Of a DNA stretch of 64,000 nt, positions 41,801 through 54,800 are shown piece by piece; position 1 is the first letter of the stretch; the number at the start of each line of letters is the position of its first letter. A program made the translations under genes and the position numbers. Source of the stretch: Parus major (taxonomy: Eukaryota > Chordata > Aves > Passeriformes > Paridae). A model generated the notes under the pieces. The model was not told the DNA's origin and did no database searches. It was given only the letters and a program-made list of their open reading frames with translations. The stretch covers positions 14,338,010-14,402,009 of the forward strand of contig NC_031781.1 in NCBI RefSeq assembly GCF_001522545.3, read 5' to 3'.

Positions 41801-44800
41801 GTGGAAAAGCAGATTAAGGAACAGCTACACATTTAATTTTACCTCATTTTAAATCAATCCTTTTGCTTGGAACACTCATTCTCTTGCTTTGTAGCATAAT
41901 CAATAGACTGCAACCCTTGAGCAGATGCATGGTGCTAGTTGAAAAGAGATCAAACTGCCTAGGAATCCAAAGCTGTGGCACTGCAGCCATCACAAAAGAC
42001 CTAATCAGAACCCTGGGACATCATATGAAAAACTATGGCAGGACAGAGCCAGTTTTGAAGTGAATAATGTGGGGTAATTCATCTCCACCCCTTCAACCTC
42101 CAAACAGCAGTACCTGCTCTCAGGTCTGATTTACTCCCTGCTCTCCCAGAGACTCTCCCCTTGGAAGCCTTTATGTTTTAAAACAAATGCACAGGCATTG
42201 TTTGCACTGCACCTAAATATCCACTGGCAGCTGCTTTGCCACAGTACAAAGCAACTGCAATGAAAAACCTGCAAAATTAAGTACACTGGGGACTAACAAA
42301 GAAAACAAAGAAAAGTGGCTGTGTAATCTCTTCCCACACTCCTTACCCAAATCTCCTTTGGCAAGTGGCATGGGAGAGCATGTAGGGCTGAGCTCCTCTG
42401 CTCTGTTCTCTGGTGCCTCATGCAATTCCAACTGGGTGTACAGTCAAACACAAAAAAAGCAATTCCTCACAAATGGGGAAGCAGATGGAGCAATATTTGC
42501 CATCATAAGTGCTTTTATTTCCAAAATTAAAAAACCAAAACAAACAAACCCACCCCCAGACAATAGTTTTACTGGCACAAAATGTGCTATTGATCTGAAA
42601 GGACAGACCAGATGGGAAAAAGGTCCTGAAGTCTTGTAGATTAAACAAAAATGATTGCCTATGGAAAGGAACTAAACTATAGAAATACTGGCCCTGTTGC
42701 TCAAAACAGCGTATTTTTCTCTCTTTTAAAAGTGAAAACACATCTGGTTCATGAATAAGTGAAAGAATGATATCCTTGAAAACTGCAGGGGACACTGCTG
42801 CAATTTGGCACTCCCTGGAACACAGGTATAAGGATTTTCTAAAGCCAGTGGTTGCACTCAGGATACACAGGAATAATTAAATGTGTGTACACTAGCTGAC
42901 ATGGAAAATATTATGCAGAGTTAAATAAACTCACAAGCAAATATTCTTAAGAGAAAATATTTTTACATACTGCTGGTATCCACATGTGGCAACCCAGTGA
43001 TAATGGCACTATTTTAAAAGTATTTAAAACTTGTTTCCTGACATAAATATTGTAAAACGATTAATTATTTTTTACATGTTAGAAAAGTCTGCTGCTCCTC
43101 ACCTTATCACTGTAGGCCTTCAAATGAATATTTCACAGACCCTGTAACTATTTCTCATTACAAAAGCAGAATTACACCTCTAGAAAGGGAACCACAACAA
43201 AAGGTACTTGGATAATAAATAAATCTGCAGGTCTGGAAAGCTTTTGAGAATTCAAGAACATTTGTGTACATAAACTGATGATTTATTGCCTTGGAGGAAA
43301 ACTAATGTGCACTGTCAGTGATTCTGTTTATCCTTAAAAAAATTAGTAACTAAAAATAACATCAGAATTGTAACTCATATAGTCACACATGTAAAAACAC
43401 ATTCATTTGTAACATAAAGGTCTTTATGTGTCGCTTCAGCAATTTTTCCCAGTATACTGATACACTTTTATGCTCTCTATTCTAAAGGAAAGAACCTTCT
43501 GTAAACTGGTTTTTGCATATCCCTTTTATTAATTCATTCTGAAGTTCAGAAATACTTATGGGGGAACCCAGAGCTACAGGACTTTAAAAACTATCCTGGG
43601 AAATCACCTGAGTCTGCACATTTGACAGGGGTTGCATCAGACCCCAGCCCATTTAGTCTCTCTAGTCCTCCATCACCTGCAGATGATGTAGTTATGCACA
43701 GAACAGCTTTTCCAGCTCCTGGAGAAACTAAACTGCCCTTTGGAAGTTCAATTATCCATGAAAATCTTGAATTCAGAGAATAAGCTTCAGTGTGCAGTCT
43801 ACAATCACTAAAGTTTATCTTATCTAAACCATGAAGTTCTGTAGTTCAATATTATTGGTTTTGTGTAGAAAGGAGACTTTTCCTTTGCACCAGGAGATCA
43901 CTTGGATTAAAGATACTTACTCTCAAATTTCCCACTGAAAGGTGAGAGAGCTCAGGCCAGCCAGGTGCCTGAGTGTTGTTGGCTTTTTCTGAGCCTCCTC
44001 ACAGATCACTCAACACTTACAACTATTGATTTTTATTCATTTCTTTCCATTTTGCTCCATGTTCATCTATAAGACCAACCACAACAGCTGGAGCTACTGT
44101 TCTGTAATGAGGACAGAGCAACAGATCTTTCTCTGGGAAGGTGAGAGAACAGAAATGAACGTGGGAAATCTCTAACATTCAGATCTCCAGTCAGGTAATC
44201 CCAGGACGTGTTCTTGTTTTGGGGAAGTCAATCAACTGCTGAATGATGACCTCCAGACCACTTATAAACCATCAAATATACAAATAGGTGCCCTGCCTCT
44301 CTTCCTTACTCTGTCTTGGTCCTGGTTTATGCTCCTGCTCAAGTTGTAGACGCAGAGGAGAATGCCTTGGGTGTGTAAACAAACCCGTGGGTTTGGTGTG
44401 ATAGGAACAGCAGAGCACTCATGACAAACAAACTTGGAGGCCACCTGGAATCTCATCACAGCTGTTGTTTACTACAGAGCATTGCAGGAAAAATCAGCTC
44501 AGTGGGGAGCTGGGAGCTGAGGGTATGAGGACTCGGAGGGAGTGTGCTGGAGGGGCAGATGGCACTGAGGAGCAGGGGAAGACTTCAGTTTGCAGAGATA
44601 TGTGTGTGGTTCACCAGCTTATTTCAACAATACTTCACCTCTGGGTCTGTTTCAAGGTCTCATTTCTTTATGATAGTTCCCACATCTAGAGATCAAATCC
44701 CCTGATCTCCCAGAAAACCATCCTGTGTCACCCAAACAGGCAAATTCTCATATGGCCCCTGGGAGCTCACATCATCCCACCCATCCTCAAGGGTTCAACA

Positions 44801-46647
44801 GAAAATAAATCAAACTCTTAACCAACTCTCCTAAAGAAAAAATCCTAATGATGCTTAAGCAGTGTGTCATTAACAAAGTAATGAGGTTGAGCCAAACATC
44901 CTGCATTTTTCCTCCTTTCTGCTTGACCTCTTCTACAAAAGCTGTCAGGACTCCTCTCAGTTCCAGAGCCAAGCACACGATGGGCACAGGGCTGAGTGGG
45001 AAACAGAAACCTCCTGGGTTTTCTCACCACCTGTACCAAACCAATCAGGGTTGAAACACATGCTATTCTCACCAGAATTTCTGGGCAAGAACTGGTTAAC
45101 AGCACCTTTTTCCATTTTGCATTTACTAATTATTTCTTCATTTAGCCCTTATATTAGTGCAATAAAAAGCAGCTGTCAGGCCAAGCATGCTCAGTCCAAG
45201 TGACCTTGTGTTCTTGTTTGTGTTTACCACATAAGCATCAGGAAATTCCATTTTCAAAATACAAGGCTTCATAATCCATTAGCACTAGAGATTGGTCCAG
45301 GGCTCTGGATTTACTGGTCACGTGTACCAAGGAATAAAAATATGAGTGTACAGCCAGATTAATCTCCAGACCTGTAAAGCATCCCAACCCACCATGCAGC
45401 AGTCTCATTCCAAGCCACATATGAATATTAGCATCATTCTTAAAAGCTACCATTAATACCATCCCCACAGTAAATGAAGCAAAAATTAAATGCTACCTGC
45501 CCAACAATTTAGGAAGTGTGGCAACACACAAGAGCTAACACCACTTCAAGGGTTTTCCCCTTGTTTCATAAGTGAAACATAAGTACTGATGCTCTTACTA
45601 ATACATCAACAACCCACATCTCCCCCAGCTATTTTGAAAAGGCAGGAATCACTTTCACTGCCCTTAATTTTAAATAAAAAGCAAGTCCAAGCATCTTAGC
45701 TCACCATCAAGTTCAATAAATCAGGTAAAAGAATCAATGGAAAGCATTTCAAAATGTAACCTTGGTAACGTGTAAAATGTTTCCCCAGAACTTACACTCA
45801 TTTGCTTTATTTGCTGTTTTAAGAAATGAAATATCACACACAGGCAGAAGGACATGAGTATCACAACACTGCATCTCCCAAACCTAATACTGCACATGCC
45901 CTCCTGGAAGGCACTTTTTGCAGTGTGCCCTAAAAATCTGCAGCCTGCCAGGTTAGGTAAATGAAAAACAATCATATTTCACATTGACAAAATGGCAAAT
46001 GGAAATGTTCAATAGGAAACAGTGATCCATATTTATTCTTTATGTCCTTTTATGTTCTTTAAACATAATTTGTTTTGTGCTTTTCACGGATAAAATGAGC
46101 ATAAACCCAATGGTGTTACAACAGCATCTGCCATTTGAAGAATCAACATTTGTCAGTGTTACCACTCAATTTTAACTGGTCTTACACAGCCTTCCTGCAT
46201 TCAACACTTAGACTGAAAATGACTACTACTGTGAGTACCACTATGTGATATTTGTTGGCAAATAGTGGTTTTTGAGCTGCAACATAATTATTCAATATTT
46301 ATATAAGTCTACCAGGATAAACAATCACTGATTCACAAGAAGTCAGAAAACTTCAAATTATATTGCTGCTTATCTCAGTCTTCTATAACTAAGATGTTTA
46401 CTAGTTCTTATTCCAGCCTGATCTAAAGGGCATATCATTATTTCCAGAGCTCAGCCAAGTTAAACAAAAAAACCTTTTCCTGAGGAGAGTATCCTCTGCC
46501 ACCTGGAGAATGGGAGAATGTCAAACAGAGGGGCAACAAAGTAGGATCACTCTCCACTCTTTCTATGTCTTCCCAAAATGCCAAGGACAGTCTCATTTTG
46601 AGTAATGATTCTGACCTTCTAAAGATTACCATGCTCCAGAGCTCTTA
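35881..46647. other. Intronic stretch, no gene recognised
   Basis: No supported exon. Isolated minus-strand donor-like sites occur, such as GAT|GTAAGTAAG at 36,093-36,101 and AAG|GTAAGG at 37,364-37,369, but no matching acceptor-bounded coding frame was recognised. A 16-base A run lies at 37,996-38,011. The rest is AT-rich unique-looking sequence. Confidence 0.55.
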
Positions 46648-46788
46648 GTTTTCCTTCTGGTTGTTTTTTTGGGTTTTGTTTTTTGGGTTTTTTGGTTGGT
46701 TCTTTTTTGTTGTTGCTGGTTTTGATTTTTTTTGTTTGTTTGGGGTCTTTTGTTTTGGATTTTTTTCTGGTTTGGTTAGGTTTTTTTG
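46648..46788. repeat. G/T-rich low-complexity block (A/C-rich on the MAGI1 sense strand)
   Basis: About 140 bases composed almost entirely of T and G on the plus strand, in irregular GTTT, GGTTTT and GTTG units with almost no A or C. In the MAGI1 transcript sense it is an A/C-rich tract beginning about 560 bases past the GK-start exon's donor. It explains the Lys/Asn/Pro-rich minus-strand frame here, which I do not regard as coding. Confidence 0.85.
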
Positions 46789-47340
46789 AGTGAAAATGAG
46801 CATTTCTTTCTCTGCTTTGCTAACTTTTGTTGCTTTTCTCCTACATGAATCGAGGATGACCTTCCAACAGTGGCAGATGCCTTCAACAGTGGCACCCAGC
46901 CATAAAATGCTGTTCAATTCTACAAGTTAAATAAGCATCAGAAATAAAGTTCTGCTCAGGAAATAAAAATAGAAGCCACTATTTTATTCATAGGTTTTGA
47001 ACCAATAAGCAACATTCACCATTGTGATATTAACATTGACTATTTCTAAGCCAAGCAACCACTTCATGGCAGGTTTTTTTTAGGGTTTTTCTCCAAAGCA
47101 GGCATCACAAGGCTTGCATCACACCATCAACTGCTCCAAAAAGGTAATCAAAAAAAGCCTCATTCAGAGATGAATCATTTTCCTTTTCAACCCTTTCTGC
47201 TGTCACTCATGGAAGTCTGCCCAAAATGAGAACAGTCTCCCCCACAGCCGTGCACACCACCACAGGAAGGCTGCCCCCAAATAAAGGTGAAATTCAGGTG
47301 AAATTCTCCCACACAGGTGGTCCAGCAGGTGGAGGTTTTG
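46789..47340. other. Intron flank just downstream of the MAGI1 exon
   Basis: About 550 bases of unremarkable intronic sequence. A small direct repeat, AGGTGAAATTC, lies at about 47,286-47,307, close to the donor, and several AGGTGG-type motifs cluster at 47,310-47,335. I see no second exon. Confidence 0.6.
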
Positions 47341-48542
<1,202 letters not shown>

Positions 48543-48626
48543 GGACAGGAGTCCAGAATCCCCATGGACAGGAGTCCAGAATCCCCATGGACAGGAGTCC
48601 AGAATCCCCATGGACAGGAGTCCAGA
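48543..48626. repeat. 23-bp minisatellite, about 3.6 copies
   Basis: The unit begins GGACAGGAGTCCAGAATCC and ends CCAT. Three complete copies start at 48,543, 48,566 and 48,589 and are identical to one another; a fourth partial copy ends at 48,626. The period is not a multiple of three and the unit has no minus-strand stop in any frame, so it artificially lengthens several minus-strand open frames. Identity of copies suggests recent expansion. Confidence 0.97.
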
Positions 48627-48721
48627 GCTGTGCAGCTCTCCCTGCACTGTGGGGGCAAGAAGCTGATTGAGGAGATTCAAGGAGAGATGGAAAAGCATTT
48701 GTAAGACCCACTGGGGGCTGC

Positions 48722-48845
48722 AGAATCACAGAATGGTTGGGTTGGAAGGGACCTTGAAGATCACCTTGTTCCACCCCCCTGCCATGGGCAGGGACATCTT
48801 CCAGTGGACCAGGCTGCTCAATGCCCCATCCAACCTGGCCTTGAA
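48722..48845 (-). mobile_element. CR1 LINE fragment, 3' end, truncated
   Basis: On the minus strand this is the 3' tail of the avian CR1 retrotransposon. Recognisable parts are a CCAGGTTGGATGGGGC-like segment, GGGACATC-type and CCATGGCAGGGGG segments, and AAGGTCCCTTCCAACCCAACC, ending in ATTCTGTGATTCTG, the 8-bp-type repeat that closes CR1 elements. Similarity to my memory of the consensus stops at about 48,845, so only about 125 bp of the 3' untranslated tail survive. No reverse transcriptase remains. It is the main evidence that the genome is avian. Confidence 0.93.
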
Positions 48846-51800
48846 AAGAAGAGAGAAAAGGAAATCTCTTGGGCTTAACATTAATTGCTGGTGGCTGGGA
48901 GACCTGGGAAAGAAGTCTTTCTTTGCTCTTTTCCTTCCCTTTGCCAGGCATCTTATTTATGGCCCCAGCACGAGGCAAAATGCTGGACACCATGGACCTC
49001 AGGCTGAGCCACTGCTGCGGTTTGCACAGTCTTTTGTCATCTGCATTATGAATTTTTTGACTGTGAATATGCAATGCAGAGATCATCTCAATACATGTGG
49101 ACACTGAATGCAGCCTCACAGTTGCAGATTCCTGGCTGGAGCCTCTAGGAATCACTGCAGAGCAAATCAAAAATAATAATACTGCAATGGAGTGCAGTCG
49201 GACAGGGGGTCTGGGAGGCAGAAGCAGCACCAGGCAAATGGTGAAATAAGAGTGCAGACTGCTACAGGACTGTGGGCAGGATAAAACCCCTGCAGCCCTG
49301 CAGCATTTCACCAGAAATGTTGGTTTAAAAACAAAACAAAACACAAAAAATCCCCCGCAGTCTGAATTACTACGTCAAATTTTAAAAATAATTTTGTGAT
49401 TTGTATTTAGATCCTCCTGACAGCTTTTCCTTTTAATTAATCTCATATTGAAGAAAGAAAGACTCAGGCAGCAGGCCCAGCTATTAACAGGAGGAAATTT
49501 TTAAAGACCAAGATGCCCATTACAGAAATGAAACAATAAAGCTGAAATTAAGGGAGATATAATTGGCTCAAAACACTTTCCTGAGCAACACCAGCAACAC
49601 CCCTCACTCCCAGAGTGAATTATCAACCCATTTTCTAACAAATGGTCTCCAGTTATTACACCATGAAGTTTGTTTCCTGCACAGGAGGCACTTGGAGGCT
49701 TTGGTAGACTTGTGGGCTACATTTTTATCAGAGTATGACTTTCAGAGTATCAGAGCTAACTTTCCAAACTCCAGATGTTTGAACTCATAGCATGTTGTGT
49801 TACTCCAGAGGGAGACTGGGCACAAAAAAAGAGCATCTGCTGAAATAATAAAATAGTTCTTTATCTTTTAGCTAAACAGTCCATACATGTCTTTGCACAA
49901 GAGAGAGTAAGGCAAGGTGGATTTTCGTATCAAAAAATGACAAATATGACAAACTGCCTGGGCATAATGCAAGGGTCTCTTCCAGGGAAGAAATTAATGC
50001 ACAGAACTGCATGTGTCACAAAAGTAAACTTTCTTCTAAAATACAGTGTGATCCCTGATTCAGTGATTTATGTCACAATAATGCCTTGAGGTGAAAAGGC
50101 TCTGCTGAGCTAGGGCTTGTTTGACCACAGAATATATGCAGTTTAATGATGATATCTGCTTTTAGCTTCCCTCTGTGCCCATTCCATCTAGCATCTCAGT
50201 CTATTATGGCCCTGCTGGAAAGTTTGGTTATTTGGTTTATGCAGGAGCTGGGATTTCCCAGCTGAGTCACTGAAACACCAGTTAAAAAGGCACTTGCAAA
50301 AACAGGGGCTATAGCAACACTTACACTCACATAAGTGTCCCCTCTGGGGGCTCAGGGTGATGCTTATTTCTATTACATTTATTTTAGAAGAGAAGGAAGA
50401 AGAAGGGGGGGAAAAAAAAAAGAAAAAAAAGAGGCAAAAAAGAAACCCAAGTCCCAAAAAGCTTGCTGAGATACATTTCTGTTCCTATATTCCAGGAAAG
50501 TCTTGACAGAAATGAAGGCTTCTTGCAGCTCTGATGATCTCAACTCAGCAGTCGCTGAGGCCACAAGCTGTGGGCACAGGAACTCCCTCCACTGCATGGC
50601 AGAGGAAAATGAGCTAACACAGAAACTAACTCCATGTGGAGGCTGCCAAAGGGATCCAGCCTGGAACAGGTTGGGCTTTTTTACATTTTGAAATGCTTTT
50701 CTCTGCTCTGATCTCTTCCAAAAATCTCCCCTGATTGGGCATGGCTTGACAGTGGCTTTATTTAGCAGGTTCTAGTGCTGCACACAAGTTTATAAACTCT
50801 GCTGTACTCTTAGTCCAAATTGTATGCACCCATAAGCTCTGAGAACCTGAAAAATACGCCAGTGGCATTTAAGCAATCTCCTCTGTGCAAATCTTAGCAG
50901 CAAAATTCATCCTGATCCTTGGGGGCATCGCTGGCTTGTACAAACTCCCTCTGAGTCCAAGCCTCACCTTCATATCATTGTGCTCAAGAATATACTTCCT
51001 TTAGAGAGGAGCTGTGTCAACCAGAAGTATATATTGGCCTTCAAAATGCTCCCCTGTTCTTATGGAGACTGGATTTTACATTTACTCTACTCAGATCCTT
51101 TCTTCTCTGCTAAAAGGATGCAGAAAGATCCAATGGTGGTAACAGTGGAGGGACAGGAGATACAACCTGGGAATAGCAGTTTCCAAAGCAGAGGATAGAG
51201 GTCTGAAGACCCAGCACTTCATTCTTCCTTTGTGCTGGTCAGGATATCTTGGAAATTATTTATTTGCACACAGAAAAATCACCTTGTTATTTCTGTACTG
51301 AAAATTAGGCTGATACATGTAGCTCTAGATCATCAGACACACACAAAAATTGAAAAGCTCACCAAAATTCATAGTTCACAAGACATTCAAAGACTTTTTT
51401 GGTGCTGTTGCAACAGTTTCCTTTCCCTTTTTTCCCTGCTGAACAAAATCAATGCCCTTTTTTAATGTGAAAATACAGTCAGAGAACCAACTTTTCACTG
51501 CTTCGCTCCCCGCAGTGCTACTCCAAATCTGAGATGCTTCCATCTTATTATCTGAATCCTTCCAATGAAACACAGAGCAAAATGCCTGGTTTAATCTATT
51601 CTTCTTAATTATTATACTGTATTTTAGAGTATGTCTATCACCCTCCCCAACCATTACATTGTAATGACATTTTAGTAGTAAAAAGAAACCCAAGGAGGAA
51701 CCATCTCTCATAGCAAAAAAAATAATAAAATAAAATAAAAATTTACTGACATATTGTTTGCTGAGAAACAATAAACTGTCAGGTTTTTGTAGCTCAATGT

Positions 51801-54800
51801 CTAACTTAGCTGGGTTTGTGATTAATGAGGAATATTGACTATTTCTAAACACATTGTTTTCAAGCCCACAGTTCAGTCACACATTTGTCCTCCAGCAGTT
51901 ACCTGGTATAAAGTCACTGGGGAAGTCATGCTTTGAACTGTGCTCTGGCACTTGGTGCTAAAATTCCCACTTTCTGCAGGAATCAAGCTGCACATGGGAT
52001 CATCTGAGAGAGACTTTGCTGTGTGAGAACATCACCTCCTGGAGAGCCTCCCAGCAGCCAGCAGCAGCACAACCTGGGGCTGAGGGCTCCTCCTGCCTCA
52101 CTGCCATGCTGGCTCCCAGGAGGGAAAGCAGACTGCATAAATGACCAAGCAGAATCTGAATTTGTTCCCAAGAAAAAGCTGAGCGTGAGCATCGCAGGGC
52201 TGCCAGCACCTTCCTGCCAGCTGGTGGATAGTCTATGCCAGGACTGTGCAATGTGTGTGTTCTGAAGATGTATTTTAAACTCGTTTGGAAACTATCATTT
52301 TATAGTTTATGTTTGTATTAATTACTGCAGCTGTTTGATCCCATTTCTGTTTGAGATGGTCCCAGATAATCCTGATAAACAGCCACACTCTGACAGAGCC
52401 TATAGATGCTCGTGCAAAGATGGGTCAGGGTCAGGCCTGGGACACACTGGTCCCTGACCTATATTACACTCCTCTAAGCAGATTACACCAGTATATATTT
52501 TTTTTTTGCTTTACCCTTCTTTAGGAAGGCGACTGATTGCTACATTCACAGTGACTGATAGCAGCTGAAGTGGAAAAAATCTATTTTCCATTCCTGAATT
52601 GCAGCAGAATCCCCCTTCTCCTGTTGGATCTCTGTTTAAAGGTGTCTTTGGCAGAGGGATTCTCTGTGGTCAGACAAAGCCCATTTCAAAACAACAGGGC
52701 CATGAAGCAATGAAAGGTTAAAGGCCTCACTAAAGGGATAAAAGTGCAATAGAGTCATCTGGATTAAGACTCTCTCTCACCACCCTGATGTCTACATTGA
52801 GAGGGAAGGATTCAATTTTTTAAAAACACAAAGATTGCACATGCTGGATTTGCAGTATAAACCCCTGATTGTAACTGTCTTTCACCTGAAGATCTCTATC
52901 TGAAGGTATTTAACTAATTAGTTATCATGGTTGGCAAGGTTTTATTCCTGTGCTACAAAACAGAACTGCAGATAAGGGGGGAGGGGGGAAACCCTACAAA
53001 AACCAAGCCAAACAAACAAAAAAAAAAATCCAATCCCTGCTCATTTAGAGGCATGAGCAGAGAACTTGCAGCTGATATTTTCTGGAGCAGCAAGTGGATT
53101 TGCAATGTCAGCTGACTGGCCCTAAATGCTGGGGGGCTTCACTTGTGCTCCTCTCTCCAGGGCTCCTGCTCTGCCCAGCAGAAGGTACCCAACACAAACC
53201 CATCTATAATTACAGCCAAAATAGCTCCCCTTAACTAGAAAGTGCGTTACCTAAGCTGGTTATAAATCTACAACTCACTTAAAAACAACCACCTATTTTT
53301 AAAAGAAATGTTAAAATATTAATAATGTAACTCAAGACAACTTCTCAACCTGTTGTTAAATCCTTACCATAAAGTGGGGTGTAGACAGGGCTCCTGGGAA
53401 ACAGAAGACAGTTCTTAAAGCTTTTCCAACAGCAGTGCCAGGACATCACCACTGTCTCTTACTAACACTTGCCATCAATTTTCCTCAAGTCCTGTTGCAA
53501 AAGTGGCCCTGATACTCACACATACATTCTGTTAATGCTTGGAGAGATTAATATTCTATTCCTTGGCAAATTGGTAGAATAATTTTCATAGTAAGGTCCA
53601 GGAGGCAGCAGCCCATCTTAGAAGGCCAAGGAGATTTTTATCATTTAACAAGACTGCACTGGTAGCCACATCACCATCAAATATTCCTAATCCCAGCAGT
53701 TGTTATGGAAATGGTAATAGTTTGTGCTATATCGTTTCATCCTGTCCCATCCTTGTCTTCCAGCTGCTGTCCAAAAGTGATTATAAATAATGGGGCTATA
53801 AAAGCCATTCAATAATTAGAAGATTCATTGGCCATATGCCAGCAGTGACAAAAGAGAGTGATTTATGTAAGATGAGCCTGTCACATCTGCCAGATCACAG
53901 TTTCATTACGCCTGTGGCTTTAAGGTCACAGTTTAGCACTGTTTCAACAGCCATTTGTCAAGGGGGTGCTGGGGAGAAGGGGTGAAATACATCATGGTTT
54001 TGTTTGCTTTCTTGCTTTAACTACTAAGTAAATAAGTAAATAAAGTCCAGTACCTACATTTGTTATTTCATGTCTCTTGTGAGGTCAAAGACACAAGAAA
54101 ACATTCATCATGGTTGGCCAGGGTTCAAAATAAGATCACGAAGAGAAAACATCACATTTAAAAGCCTTAAGAATTCATGTGGCTTCTTAAATTCAATACA
54201 ATCTAAGCATGTTCTGTCTTCCAGCCACCCATGAAATGAAGGTACCTTGTAAACACATAACATGTTGGTAAATTAATTGCTACTACATTTTCCTAACACA
54301 AGAAAACTTAAAAACCTTTTATGGTTCAGTGTTCTAAAATGATATTTAAACATTGCCATGGGAGTTCAGATTAACAATTAACATGGCTCAGCAAACACCT
54401 AATTTGATCCCTATTCCATTTCTCATCTTCTTTTCCTCTAAAAAACCAATAAAAAACACCAATGAACTTTTATTGCTCGGTACCAATACTAGTACCATAA
54501 AGTCCAGATGTTTAAATCTTCCCCATAAATGCTTCAATAACCTCATCTGTTACTGTCAGTGATTGCTTCCATTCCAATGTGGACAATCTCTGGTGATAAA
54601 AATTACTGGTCTGAGGGTGCAAACTGGATATTTTCTGGAAATGCTACACCCAGTACCAACCAATATATTGCTTTAATTTGTACCAGCCTGCTAAAACCAG
54701 ACTGCAGTCAGATGAACTGCTCAGATCAGAGCCCAGATGCTGCCATTATTCTAACAAATCCACACCACTACAAAAGCAAAATGACTGTTCACCCTTTGCC

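Noticed and set aside
46645..46917. Lys/Asn/Pro-rich minus-strand frame of 90 codons
   Set aside because: It is a translation of the G/T-rich low-complexity block and has no splice support.
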